Shown one piece after another: positions 8,493-17,072 of a stretch of DNA of 64,000 nt. Origin of the DNA: an uncultured Latescibacterota bacterium (GTDB taxonomy: Bacteria > Latescibacterota > UBA2968 > UBA8231); assembly GCA_958295495.1 (NCBI GenBank), contig OY282352.1, forward strand, positions 3,100,001 through 3,164,000, given 5' to 3'. The position numbers and the translations under genes were made by a program. How positions within the stretch are numbered: position 1 is the first letter of the stretch; each line of letters opens with the position of its first letter. Under the pieces are notes generated by a model, which had not been told where the DNA came from, did not search any database, and saw nothing but the letters and a program-made list of their open reading frames with translations.

Positions 8493-10427
8493 ATGTCCCC
8501 TCCTCGCTCAGGGTACACCTTCAGGGCCTTCTTCTTGGGCGCGCTCTTCGCCGCTGTTCTCGCCGCGGGTGCTCCCTACGGCAACATGGTCCTGCGCGGC
8601 TCGTACATGACCCAAGACTTTTCCACTCCTGGGGCGCTCTTCCTGTTTTTCTTTTTAGTCGGAGTATTCAACGCCCTGTACAAATGCGCCTTCCCCGGCG
8701 GCGGCCTCGCCCGCGCCGAGCTGCTACTGATCTACAGCATGATGCTCATCGCCTCGGCGATTACTACCTGCGGCCTCTCTGAATACCTCTTGCCGATCAT
8801 GGGGTCTTGGCTCTACTTCGCCACGCCAGAAAACCGCTGGGACGACCTGTTCCACCCCTACATCCGCGACTTCTTGGTTCCCAACGATGCGCGCGCCATC
8901 AAGCACTTTTACGAGGGCCTGCCCACGGGCGCGCCCATCCCCTATGACGCTTGGCTGCTGCCCTTGCTCGGGTGGAGCGTCCTGATTGTCGCCATCTACT
9001 TCGCCATGATCTGCGTCGCCGTCGTCCTCCGCCGCCAGTGGGTGGAGCGCGAAAAGCTCATCTATCCGCTCGCGCAATTGCCGCTCGACATGGTGCGCCA
9101 AAGTGACCAGAGCCGACTGCCGCCGTTTTTCAAAAGCGCGAGCTTGTGGATCGGCTTTGCCATTCCCTGCCTCATCTCCTCGACCAATGCCTTTCACAAC
9201 TACTTCCACGTCTTTCCGCAAATCCAGCTTGCTTCGAGCATCAGCCTTTTCCGCGACACCGTGCATCTGCCTGTGGTCCTCAGTTTTCCGGTCCTCGGCT
9301 TTGCCTATCTGATCAACCTCGACATCGCCTTCAGCCTGTGGTTTTGCAATGTGCTGGTCAATGTGCAAAAGGGACTTTACGGCGTACTGGGCATCACCTC
9401 TGGCGAGGCATTAGACACCTTTAGCGTCAATCCACCGGCGATTGCCCACCAAGAAATGGGGGCGCTGATCGCGCTAGTCGTTCTTACGCTGTGGGTGGGG
9501 CGCGGGCACCTCAAGGACGTGTGCCGCAAGGCATTTTTCAACGCCGCGGATGTCGATGACTCCGACGAGATCCTCTCCTATCGCGTCGCAGTCGGCGGTG
9601 CGCTGGTGAGCTTGGGTTTGGCCGGGGTTTGGCTCTATCTGAGCGGCATGCCGCCGCTGGTTGCCCTGCTCTTCCTGCTCAGTGCCTTTGCCATCTTCGT
9701 GGCTTTGACCCGCATCGTCGCCGAAAGCGGGGTGCCCGAGGCGCGTACTCCGATGATGCCGCAGAGCTTCGTCGCCACCGGGATCGGCCCGGCCGCGGTC
9801 GGCGAAACCGGCATTACCGCTCTCGGCTTTTCCTTTACTTGGGCCACCGAATTGCGCGTCGTGGTAATGGCCTCGGCCGCCCACGCCCTCAAGCTGCTCG
9901 ACGGTCAGCAGGGCCGCCACCGCCCCTTTTTTTGGGCGCTGATGCTCGCGGTGTTGGTCAGCATGGTTAGCTCGCTGTGGGCGATCCTCGATTTGTCCTA
10001 CCGCTACGGCGGCATCAACCTCAACCGCTGGTTTTTTGGCGGCGGTGCCCGCGCCCCTTTCGAGAGTTTTGTCGCCCGCCTCTTGCTCAACCCCACCGGG
10101 CCTAGTTGGGAAGGCTGGTTTTCCACGGGGATCGGCGCTGCGATCATGGGCGGCCTGATGCTGGCCCGGCACTATCTGACGTGGTGGCCCTTACACCCCA
10201 TTGGCTTCCCCATCGCCGGGCTCTGGCTGATGAGCCACTCTTGGTTTTCGATCTTTTTGGCGTGGCTCTGCAAGGCCATCGCCCTCAAGTACTGGGGGCC
10301 GCACGGCTTCCGCGCCGCCCGCCCTTTCTTCCTCGGGGCGATCCTCGGCCAGTTTGCCAGCGCTGGGGTCTGGCTGGTCATCGACGCCTGTACCGGCATG
10401 ACCGACAACCGCATCTTTAGCTGGTGA
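8493..10427 (+). CDS. Polytopic membrane protein, DUF6785/DUF6784-type
   Basis: A 644-residue inner-membrane protein with about 12-14 hydrophobic segments. It shares landmarks with the protein at 14278: ATPENRW after the first helices, a WVEREKLIYPLAQLPL loop, DDSDEILSYR in the middle, and a paired HPIGFPI/GLPV region near the end. The family (named from memory) is common in uncultured FCB and Planctomycetes-like genomes beside sulfatases and Gfo/Idh enzymes. Its function is unestablished; the topology and conserved re-entrant-looking segments suggest a transporter. It starts 29 bases after the oxidoreductase and is probably its operon partner, importing the substrate. No ATPase or periplasmic partner is visible nearby. 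Confidence 0.75.
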   Translation: MSPPRSGYTFRAFFLGALFAAVLAAGAPYGNMVLRGSYMTQDFSTPGALFLFFFLVGVFNALYKCAFPGGGLARAELLLIYSMMLIASAITTCGLSEYLLPIMGSWLYFATPENRWDDLFHPYIRDFLVPNDARAIKHFYEGLPTGAPIPYDAWLLPLLGWSVLIVAIYFAMICVAVVLRRQWVEREKLIYPLAQLPLDMVRQSDQSRLPPFFKSASLWIGFAIPCLISSTNAFHNYFHVFPQIQLASSISLFRDTVHLPVVLSFPVLGFAYLINLDIAFSLWFCNVLVNVQKGLYGVLGITSGEALDTFSVNPPAIAHQEMGALIALVVLTLWVGRGHLKDVCRKAFFNAADVDDSDEILSYRVAVGGALVSLGLAGVWLYLSGMPPLVALLFLLSAFAIFVALTRIVAESGVPEARTPMMPQSFVATGIGPAAVGETGITALGFSFTWATELRVVVMASAAHALKLLDGQQGRHRPFFWALMLAVLVSMVSSLWAILDLSYRYGGINLNRWFFGGGARAPFESFVARLLLNPTGPSWEGWFSTGIGAAIMGGLMLARHYLTWWPLHPIGFPIAGLWLMSHSWFSIFLAWLCKAIALKYWGPHGFRAARPFFLGAILGQFASAGVWLVIDACTGMTDNRIFSW

Positions 10428-10467
10428 TTGTCAGGGGCAATGGCGATTGGGACGCTCCGTGAAACCC

Positions 10468-11181
10468 CTACATGTCTCGCAATAGCACTATGAACAACCC
10501 CACGTCCTCCTGTTCGTCGCCCTGCAAATCCACGCTGACCCCTGCGTTCAGCACCATGCCATCGCCGAGGCCGATGTCGAAATTCGGCTCTAAGCGGACG
10601 CTGAGGTTGTCCTCCAAGTCGGAGGTGTTGGACGTGATAACCAAGTCGAGGTACGCGCTTAGTCTTTCGCTGAATACCATCGCCGGCTCGAGCAAGAGAT
10701 CGCCGACGAGGCCCTCGTCGGCATAGCCTTTGAGCGCGGCGACCTGCAACCGAGTGTTGAAGCGAAAGGCGGGACCAATTCGCGCGGTCTGCATGAGACC
10801 AACAGCTAGCCCCGGGTCGGGAATGTCGCCAGCGGGCAGCGCGATGCTGGCGGTCGCCGCGCGGTTGGGGCCGAGCTGGTACTTGCCGCCGACCACGATC
10901 GACGAAAGGTTGGAACTCCCGTCCTTGAAAAAGCCAAAGGTGAGATGCGCGCCCATTTCAAAGCGAGCGTGGGGATTGAACTTGGCCATGGCCACGATAT
11001 CGCTCACGTCCTTGAGCTCCTTGAGCGTGGGGGGAGAAGCCTTCGTGCGCACTCCAATATCGACGCTAGTGTAGCCCGGGCCGCCCGGCAGGACGTAGTA
11101 GGGGTCGTAGCTGAGGGGTTGAGCATGGACGGCAGTGTCCACTAGCACGACCATGCCGATCAGTACGCAAAGCAGGTGCAT
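10468..11181 (-). CDS. Predicted outer-membrane beta-barrel protein
   Basis: A 237-residue protein with a clear signal peptide (hydrophobic core LLCVLIGMVVLVD, cleavage near AVHAQ). The rest is a series of short alternating strands such as ARFEMGAHLTFGFF, SSIVVGGKYQLG and MVLNAGVSVDLQG, as in small barrel proteins. It ends LLRDM rather than in an aromatic residue, so a classical BAM C-terminal signal is absent or degenerate. A Shine-Dalgarno AGGAG is well placed. It lies 28 bases downstream of the aldolase on the same strand. No specific family or substrate is recognised; the barrel call rests on pattern and signal peptide only. Confidence 0.55.
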   Translation of the reverse strand: MHLLCVLIGMVVLVDTAVHAQPLSYDPYYVLPGGPGYTSVDIGVRTKASPPTLKELKDVSDIVAMAKFNPHARFEMGAHLTFGFFKDGSSNLSSIVVGGKYQLGPNRAATASIALPAGDIPDPGLAVGLMQTARIGPAFRFNTRLQVAALKGYADEGLVGDLLLEPAMVFSERLSAYLDLVITSNTSDLEDNLSVRLEPNFDIGLGDGMVLNAGVSVDLQGDEQEDVGLFIVLLRDM

Positions 11182-11209
11182 GAGATCTCCTAAAATTGTG
11201 AGGAAGTGT

Positions 11210-12160
11210 TCAAAAGCCGCAGCGCTTGCAGGCGCGGAAGAAAGGCTCGGCCATGGCGTGGGCTCCGCGAAAGACCATGTCGCTGGTGAGGGGATGCACG
11301 CAGATCAGGCGCGCGCCGTTGTCGATGGCCTCGACCATGCCGTCTTCAATGTCTTGGGGGTTTTCCATTGCGCCGTGCCCAACGACGCGGCCGGTGTGGA
11401 CGCCGCGCTCGGCCGCGGCGCGGAAGAGGGCGTTGACCGCGTCGTTGACTGCGGGGAGGTCGCCCTCGCGCAGGATGGCGTCAAACGGGCCGACAAAGCC
11501 ACAGGCCTTGTTGCGCCCTTGGGCCGCCATCAGGTCGAGGACGCGGTCGCGGGTCTCGAGGTCAATGATGTATTCCTTGGTCTCAAACTGGATCCAGCCT
11601 TGGGTCTCGGTCTCGGTGCCGCGCAATTGGTCGGGCGTGAACATCATGGTCCGCTCGCCGTCGCGGACCGGATACCCGCCGCGGTCGTCTGGGGTGGCTT
11701 GGCCGGGGACGGGGAAGTTGATGGCGCGAAAGTAGCGCTCGGCCTCCGCGTAGGTGGTGCCATAGGGGCGCATCGTCGCCCGCGCCCCGAGCTGGAAGGC
11801 GTCGCCGTGTTCGGAGCGGGCTTCGCGGGCTAGGCGCTGGACCGGCAAGATGCCGTGGCGCGCGAGGACGGCGTTTTGCTCGCGGCCGTACCAGCCTTCC
11901 CACTGGCTGTGCTCGGCATCGTTGACTATCCACGACCAGCCGGCCTTGGCCCAAGCGTGGACCTCGGCGTCGCGCAGCTTGTGCCACGGCACGTCGTTGA
12001 AGCCGCCCAGCAGGGGCGGAGTCTCGGCCACGGACGCGCACTGATCGAGGGTTTCCTTGAGCGGGTTGCGGGCGGGATTGAGGGCATAATGGTAAGCGCG
12101 GCGGGCGAATTCCTCGGCTTTGAGGGGCCGGCTACCGCCGATGGCTGCAATGGCGTCCAC
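11210..12160 (-). CDS. HpcH/HpaI-type aldolase
   Basis: A 316-residue TIM-barrel lyase resembling 2,4-dihydroxyhept-2-ene-1,7-dioate aldolase and 2-keto-3-deoxy-sugar-acid aldolases. Visible regions include WSWIVNDAEHSQWEG, QFETKEYIIDLETRD, GFVGPFDAILREGD and the end of the barrel with GARLICVHPLTSD. These metal-dependent enzymes split hydroxy-oxo acids to pyruvate plus an aldehyde. The start is taken as GTG 12160 because AAGGAG lies 7 bases upstream; the longer frame to 12319 has no such site and its extra sequence is not family-like. The extra WYGREQ region makes it longer than the shortest HpcH proteins. The partner aldehyde is unknown. Confidence 0.78.
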   Translation of the reverse strand: MDAIAAIGGSRPLKAEEFARRAYHYALNPARNPLKETLDQCASVAETPPLLGGFNDVPWHKLRDAEVHAWAKAGWSWIVNDAEHSQWEGWYGREQNAVLARHGILPVQRLAREARSEHGDAFQLGARATMRPYGTTYAEAERYFRAINFPVPGQATPDDRGGYPVRDGERTMMFTPDQLRGTETETQGWIQFETKEYIIDLETRDRVLDLMAAQGRNKACGFVGPFDAILREGDLPAVNDAVNALFRAAAERGVHTGRVVGHGAMENPQDIEDGMVEAIDNGARLICVHPLTSDMVFRGAHAMAEPFFRACKRCGF

Positions 12161-12487
12161 TGTGTTCTCCTTGTTATGCGTCGGTCCTAAGTCGTGTACC
12201 TCACTGCCGTTACGCACGGCCCCCCTTAAGTTCAGTGGCTGGTAGCCAAGGATGAGGGACGAGTTCCCGCCCCCTAGCGGCGGGGGACAAACCACTGACC
12301 GCGATACTGCGCTCTGCATCTTCAGGACGGCTAGGGCCTAACGACGATGCGGAACGGCAGGTCCTAATTAAAGAATGGCGGGTCGGCGTTCTAACTGGCC
12401 GGTTGCTTAGCCGCCGCGAGCCTCCGGCGAACAGTGCCTTGGTCAGGACGCGGAAGAAGCTCTCTTGGCGGAACCAAGAACGGCCAC
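12161..12487. other. Intergenic region, no gene supported
   Basis: No convincing coding sequence. One GC-rich imperfect hairpin at 12263-12288 (GTTCCCGCC paired with GGCGGGGGAC, one bulge) has no T-run. An open minus-strand frame here has no Shine-Dalgarno and unusual residue composition, so it is treated as chance. No insertion sequence ends are visible. Confidence 0.5.
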
Positions 12488-13234
12488 TTAGGCTCCATGA
12501 GACCCTTCCTTTTTTTGCCGGACCACCATTGAGACGATGGCCAGCCAATAGAGGTTCTGCACGATGGCGAAATAATAGACGACCCCTATGAGGTGGTCAA
12601 ACACCGCGCCCAACGCAAAAACCATCAGATAGACGTCGATGCCACTGCGCAGATAGTTGCGCAATTTTAGCGGCGAAACGCGCACGAGGCGGGCCAAGCG
12701 GCCCATCAGGCCGCGGCCGGCAGATTCCGCTAGTTGTCCCTTGCCAAAGGCCGCCGCGGTCATCAAGGTGGCGATGTGGGTCATGGCTAGCGAAGCGAAG
12801 GCGACAAAGGAGTAGAGATAGGCGTGTGGATCGCCGCTTTGGTGCTCCAACGCCCGTCCCAACGCGAGGCAGAGCACCAACTCGGCGATGCGGTCGAGCA
12901 AGCCGTCGAGCCAAGCGCCCAACGGCGAGCTGAGGCCGCGCAAACGAGCGAGTTCGCCGTCGCAGCAAACGAGCGTAAAGGATAGTTGGATGAGGAGGCC
13001 GGCCCCGATGAGGGCAAGGCGCTCGCCCGTGGAGAGCAGGTACGCACCGGGCAGGAGGACGAGAAAGGACAGGACCGTCACTTGGTTGGGGCTGAGTGGA
13101 GTGCGGACCAACAGGCGGGTGAGCAGGGTGGAGAGGCGTCGGTTGAACAGGACTTCAACTGGCCCCATGACCGCGGGTTTGCTGGCCTTGAAGTCCGCAG
13201 CCGTGTACGGGGATTTGTGCACAGGTGCTCCCAT
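12488..13234 (-). CDS. CDP-alcohol phosphatidyltransferase family membrane protein
   Basis: A 248-residue integral membrane enzyme with the CDP-alcohol phosphotransferase signature: DGELAR, then G eight residues on, then D-G-L-L-D (CDGELARLRGLSSPLG followed by AWLDGLLDR). The aspartates bind two metal ions and the CDP moiety. About six hydrophobic helices surround it. These enzymes displace CMP from a CDP-alcohol, normally joining a head group to a lipid. ATG 13234 is preferred; an in-frame GTG at 13252 would add six residues. It lies directly downstream of a broken cytidylyltransferase/PEP mutase gene. In intact phosphonate clusters this pairing makes CMP-activated phosphonates and transfers them to lipid or polyol acceptors, so phosphonolipid synthesis is the likely ancestral role. 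Confidence 0.88.
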   Translation of the reverse strand: MGAPVHKSPYTAADFKASKPAVMGPVEVLFNRRLSTLLTRLLVRTPLSPNQVTVLSFLVLLPGAYLLSTGERLALIGAGLLIQLSFTLVCCDGELARLRGLSSPLGAWLDGLLDRIAELVLCLALGRALEHQSGDPHAYLYSFVAFASLAMTHIATLMTAAAFGKGQLAESAGRGLMGRLARLVRVSPLKLRNYLRSGIDVYLMVFALGAVFDHLIGVVYYFAIVQNLYWLAIVSMVVRQKKEGSHGA

Positions 13235-13309
13235 CTTACACCACAAAGGCACAGGGCTTGAAATGCCACGGGCGCAAGGCTCGGCAAAAGGTAGCGCAGT
13301 TGAGCATGG

Positions 13310-14153
13310 TTAGCCGTGGCAGGGAATCAGGCGCAGGATCTGCTCGATGGACGTGCAGTGCTCTTCCGCTTCATAGGCCCGTTGGTGCCGGAGAATGGAC
13401 TCCGCGGTTTTGTGCATGGCAGGATAGGCACTGCGCAGCAGGTGGTTGGCGTAGAGGACCACCTGTACGCCGGCATCGACGAGCTGTTGCTCGGTCACTT
13501 GACTGAAGGTCGAAGGCATTACGACCAGAGGGACGCGGGAGGGCAGCTTGGCGTATTCGTCGCAGAAGGAGAGGATTTCGCACGGGGTCTTTGCCCGGCT
13601 GTGGATCAGGATGCCATCGGCCCCGCTGCCGATGTACGCGCTCGCGCGCTCGATGGCATCGCACACGTCTTTACCGGCGATAAGGGACTCAATGCGCGCC
13701 ACAATCATAAAGTCGTCGGCTATTTGGGCCTTTTTGCCGCGCTCGATTTTGTAGGCAAAGGCATCGGCATCCTCTTGGTGCGGTGCGGCCGTCTCCTTGG
13801 GGCTCATTTTGTCTTCTACGACCTTTGAGCACCTCGATGACGCGCTGCCGCGCCTCGCGTTGGACGCCGGTGCGCCAGTCGTCGCCGTGGACGAAGTAGT
13901 GCGGCCGCAGGCGGCGCACGTTGGACACGTAGTCGAGCGTCGTCTGGGGGACTACCGCGCTCACGCCCTTGATGTTTTCGACGATAGCCTTGCGCTGCTC
14001 GTAGTTTAGATAGGGCAGGCGCTTGTAGCTGGCGATGGACTCGTCGGTCATCAGGCCAATGGTGATTTCTCCCAATTCTCGTGCGATGCGGATGATGTTT
14101 AGATGCCCTTGGTGGAGCAAATCCGCGCACATAGGTACATAAACTTTAGGCAT
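13310..14153 (-). pseudogene. Cytidylyltransferase-PEP mutase fusion gene with internal deletion and frameshift
   Basis: The first frame (14153 to about 13825) encodes a nucleotidyltransferase with the H-x-G-H site ([11 protein letters not shown]), ending [19 protein letters not shown] then RVIEVL. The second frame (about 13826 to 13310) resumes inside the isocitrate lyase/PEP mutase fold at V-E-D-K, continues with [17 protein letters not shown] and GADGILIHSRAK, and ends LRLIPCHG. In intact homologues about 130-150 residues lie between: the cytidylyltransferase tail and the PEP mutase N-terminal half, with the substrate and Mg-binding aspartates. Here they are gone and the two parts are in different frames. 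PEP mutase converts phosphoenolpyruvate to phosphonopyruvate; the remaining half-barrel cannot. The cytidylyltransferase half might still fold. A local assembly error is the main alternative. Confidence 0.75.
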
Positions 14154-14277
14154 TTAATGGCTACCGAGGTGATGGGTGGGGCCGTGCGGCTATAAAGAAA
14201 AATAACGGCAGGATTGGGGCGCGGCAATGGGGCGAGCCGCAGTTGCCGCCGCTAGGGCCAGCGGCTATTTTCCGGCC

Positions 14278-16221
14278 ATGGACAAGGAGCGAACAGGCTT
14301 GGAGGTGACGCGGCGCGCCCTCGTACTGGGCGCGGGGGCGGCCCTCTTTTTGAATCTGGCTTGCCCCTATACAGTACTCGTCCTGCAAAACGCCGGCTTG
14401 ACCTCGGATTACCTCGCGGCCGGCGCGATGATGGTCTTCCTGCTGCTGGTGGGCTTGGTCAACCCTTTGTTAAAGATCGCGTTCAGGGCTTGGGCGCTGC
14501 GCACGAGCGAACTGGTGGTCGTGTACGCGATGATGGTGGTGGCGTCGGCGATTCCCACGTGGGGATTGGTGACCAACCTGTGCCACATCCTCACCCGCCC
14601 CTTCTACTACGCCACGCCAGAAAACCGCTGGGCCGAGCTGATTCAACCGCTGATTCCCTCTTGGCTGGCGCCGCACGAAGCCGAGGTAGCGCGCTTTTTT
14701 TACGAAGGGCTGCCCGAGGGGATGGGCATTCCGTGGGGCGCTTGGCTGGTGCCGCTTATGGCCTGGGGCAGCGCGATGGTGGCGATCTACCTGCTGATGA
14801 TCGCCACCATGGTCGTCTTCAGGCGGCCTTGGGTCGAACAGGAACGGCTGGTTTTTCCACTGGCGCAAGTGCCCTTGGAGATGCTGCGCGGCAACGACGA
14901 GGGCATTTTCCCGCCGTTGTTTCGCAACCCCCTGATGTGGGTCGGGTTTGCGTTGCCCTTTGCCATCCAAGTGCTGGACGGGCTGAACCACTACTTCTTT
15001 TACGTGCCCGAGGTGCGGCTGGTGTTCGACCCGCTGGTGCTTTTGCGCGATAGCGTGCGGCTGCACATCTTCGTCAACTTCGCCATCATTGGCGTGGCGT
15101 ACTTCCTCAACCTCAACGTGGCCTTTTCGGTGTGGTTTTTCCACCTGTTGAGCCGCTGCCAGACCGGGGTGTTCAACGTCATCGGCTTTCAGGTCAAAGG
15201 GCACAACGAGGCACTCACGGGTTCTTCGGTGGCCCTGTCGCACCAAGGGATGGGGGCGATGCTGGTGCTGGTCGCGGCGATTTTGTGGACGGCGCGAGCC
15301 CACCTGCGCCAAGTGTTCAGGGCGGCGTTCAGGCGCGGGGCGCGGGCCGACGACAGCGACGAGATTCTCTCCTATCGGGCGGCCGTGTGGCTGTGGATTG
15401 TCTGCGCGGCCTACTTCCTCGGCTGGCTGCTGCTGAGCGGGGTGCCGGTGGTGGCGGCCGTGGTGTTTTTTTGCGGGGCGTTTGCCATTTTCTTAGCCAT
15501 TGCGCGGGTCATTGCCCAAGGCGGCGTGGGCTTTACCTCTTCGACCATGCTGCCGCAGCCCTTTGCGGTCTATACCTTGGGTACGGACGCCATCGGCTGG
15601 AAGGGGCTGGCGTCAATTAGCTTGAGCTATTCTTGGGCCGCTGAAATGCGCACTACTGTCATGGCTTCCACGGCCAATGCGCTCAAGCTGGCGCACGGGC
15701 ACGGAGCCAATCACCGCCGCCTGTTTTGGGGGTTGGTCATCGCGGTCGTCGTCGGCATGATGGGGGCCTTCTGGATCACCCTCTATTTGAACTACGCGCA
15801 CGGCGGCATCAACCTGCGTCAATTCGGGGTGCCGACGCTGGCCTATCGCTTCTTGGAGGACAAGATCCACAATCCCGTCGGCTGGGATCACATCCGCCCG
15901 CGGCTGCTGTTTACGGGCGTGGGCGCGGCCTTGATGGGCGCGCTGATTTACATGCAGCACCACTTCCCGTGGTGGCCGCTGCACTACATCGGCCTGCCGG
16001 TGAGCGACAGTTGGGTCATGGGCGTGGCGTGGTTTTCCGTGTTCTTGGGCTGGTTGTGCAAGGCCGTGATATTCAAATTCACCGGCACCCGCGGCTACCG
16101 CACGTACAAGCCGCTCTTTGCCGGGCTGATCGCGGGGCAGCTCATGGGGGCGGCCGCGTGGATGGCGATCGACTTTTGCCTCGGGGAGGTGGGGAATGTG
16201 GTGTACGTGGGGGTGCGGTGA
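14278..16221 (+). CDS. Polytopic membrane protein, DUF6785/DUF6784-type (second copy)
   Basis: A 647-residue inner-membrane protein, clearly homologous to the one at 8493 along its length: YYATPENRW, a FYEGLPEG segment, a WVEQERLVFPLAQVPLEML loop, RADDSDEILSYRAAV, and NYAHGGINLRQFG near the end. The start is taken at ATG 14278, where the hydrophobic N-terminus begins; an in-frame ATG at 14227 adds 17 less typical residues. About 12-14 membrane segments. It is flanked by divergent or convergent genes (broken phosphonate gene on the left, DUF3782 gene on the right), so it appears monocistronic. Function is unknown, transporter suspected. Sequence divergence from the other copies argues for different substrates. 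Confidence 0.75.
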   Translation: MDKERTGLEVTRRALVLGAGAALFLNLACPYTVLVLQNAGLTSDYLAAGAMMVFLLLVGLVNPLLKIAFRAWALRTSELVVVYAMMVVASAIPTWGLVTNLCHILTRPFYYATPENRWAELIQPLIPSWLAPHEAEVARFFYEGLPEGMGIPWGAWLVPLMAWGSAMVAIYLLMIATMVVFRRPWVEQERLVFPLAQVPLEMLRGNDEGIFPPLFRNPLMWVGFALPFAIQVLDGLNHYFFYVPEVRLVFDPLVLLRDSVRLHIFVNFAIIGVAYFLNLNVAFSVWFFHLLSRCQTGVFNVIGFQVKGHNEALTGSSVALSHQGMGAMLVLVAAILWTARAHLRQVFRAAFRRGARADDSDEILSYRAAVWLWIVCAAYFLGWLLLSGVPVVAAVVFFCGAFAIFLAIARVIAQGGVGFTSSTMLPQPFAVYTLGTDAIGWKGLASISLSYSWAAEMRTTVMASTANALKLAHGHGANHRRLFWGLVIAVVVGMMGAFWITLYLNYAHGGINLRQFGVPTLAYRFLEDKIHNPVGWDHIRPRLLFTGVGAALMGALIYMQHHFPWWPLHYIGLPVSDSWVMGVAWFSVFLGWLCKAVIFKFTGTRGYRTYKPLFAGLIAGQLMGAAAWMAIDFCLGEVGNVVYVGVR

Positions 16222-16233
16222 AGAGCGTGCGGC

Positions 16234-16890
16234 TCAGACGATTTGGATGCCCCATTCAGCACACCGCGCTTTCACGGTATCGGCCGGTTCCAAGCTGATG
16301 AGGGCCCCCTCAACCGCTTTGTCGGGATGCTGCCGCCGCACCAACTCCACCTTGTCGGCAAACCGATCCACCTCTTCGACCTTACAGGCGGCCGACTTGA
16401 CCTCAAAGACCAACAGCGAGCTGTTGTCGATCAGAATATCGACCTCGTAGATTCGTCCCGCCGGGCCCACCACTCCCTCCACATCCGCTAGCTTCTGCCG
16501 CAGCCGCACGTTGTCTGCGGACACGTCTTGCCGCTTCAGGCCAAAGCGCAACACCTCGGCGACCATGTTTTCGAGCTTCCTTCCCGCCCGCCGCTGGAAC
16601 CCCCCGACAGTCAAATCGACCTTAGCGTCTGTATAGGCTACCTGCTGGCTTATCTGTTCAAGGCGCTCGTCGATTTTTTCGAAGCGCTCGTCGACCTCCG
16701 AGCGGAACTGACCAAACTCGCCGCGGAAGGCATGCAATTCAGCAAGCACTGCCGCCACTTCCTTTTTGGTGGCAAACACTTCGATGAACGCTGTATAGAC
16801 GCGAGGCTCTAGCTCTGGGTGCCGTTTGAGCAGTGCCGGCAATTGCGTTTCAAACGTCTCTAGTAATTCTTCATCGGTTAACAGGGCCAT
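16234..16890 (-). CDS. DUF3782-type PD-(D/E)XK nuclease-fold protein
   Basis: A 218-residue protein. ATG 16890 is chosen because GAGGAGGAA lies just upstream and a promoter fits at 16918-16946; the longer frame to 16995 reads through that promoter. The N-terminal third is acidic and helical, and residues about 50-85 form a predicted coiled coil (RSEVDERFEKIDERLEQIS). The C-terminal half holds the nuclease-fold core: IYEVDILIDNSSLLVFEVKS, with the D...ExK arrangement and the expected hydrophobic strands. The family is abundant in cyanobacteria and archaea, often in multicopy, and its role is unproven; a DNA-cleaving or repair role is inferred from the fold. It sits alone between metabolic genes. 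Confidence 0.75.
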   Translation of the reverse strand: MALLTDEELLETFETQLPALLKRHPELEPRVYTAFIEVFATKKEVAAVLAELHAFRGEFGQFRSEVDERFEKIDERLEQISQQVAYTDAKVDLTVGGFQRRAGRKLENMVAEVLRFGLKRQDVSADNVRLRQKLADVEGVVGPAGRIYEVDILIDNSSLLVFEVKSAACKVEEVDRFADKVELVRRQHPDKAVEGALISLEPADTVKARCAEWGIQIV

Positions 16891-16917
16891 TACTTCCTCC
16901 TCGTTCGTTAATGATAG

Positions 16918-16946
16918 TATATACAATTCGAGTATAACCTTAGCAA
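16918..16946 (-). promoter_or_regulatory. Sigma-70-like promoter for the DUF3782 gene
   Basis: Reading the minus strand, TTGCTA (16946-16941) is followed by a 17-base spacer and TATATA (16923-16918). The -10 lies 27 bases before ATG 16890, with the Shine-Dalgarno GAGGAGGAA between them. Match and spacing are close to the housekeeping consensus. Confidence 0.55.
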
Positions 16947-17072
16947 GACGCCGATGGACCCAATCCCTCGTCGCGTGGCGACATCGCCCGCGCACGTCTG
17001 CTCCACCTAGGCAATTGACGCGCCTAGCTGAATGGTTCTATATCGTAGAAACTCAACTGAAAGGAGTGCAGC

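Noticed and set aside
12210..12548. Possible mobile-intron or transposase remnant between aldolase and phosphatidyltransferase
   Set aside because: No domain V-like structure, no conserved reverse transcriptase or transposase motif; only a chance open frame.
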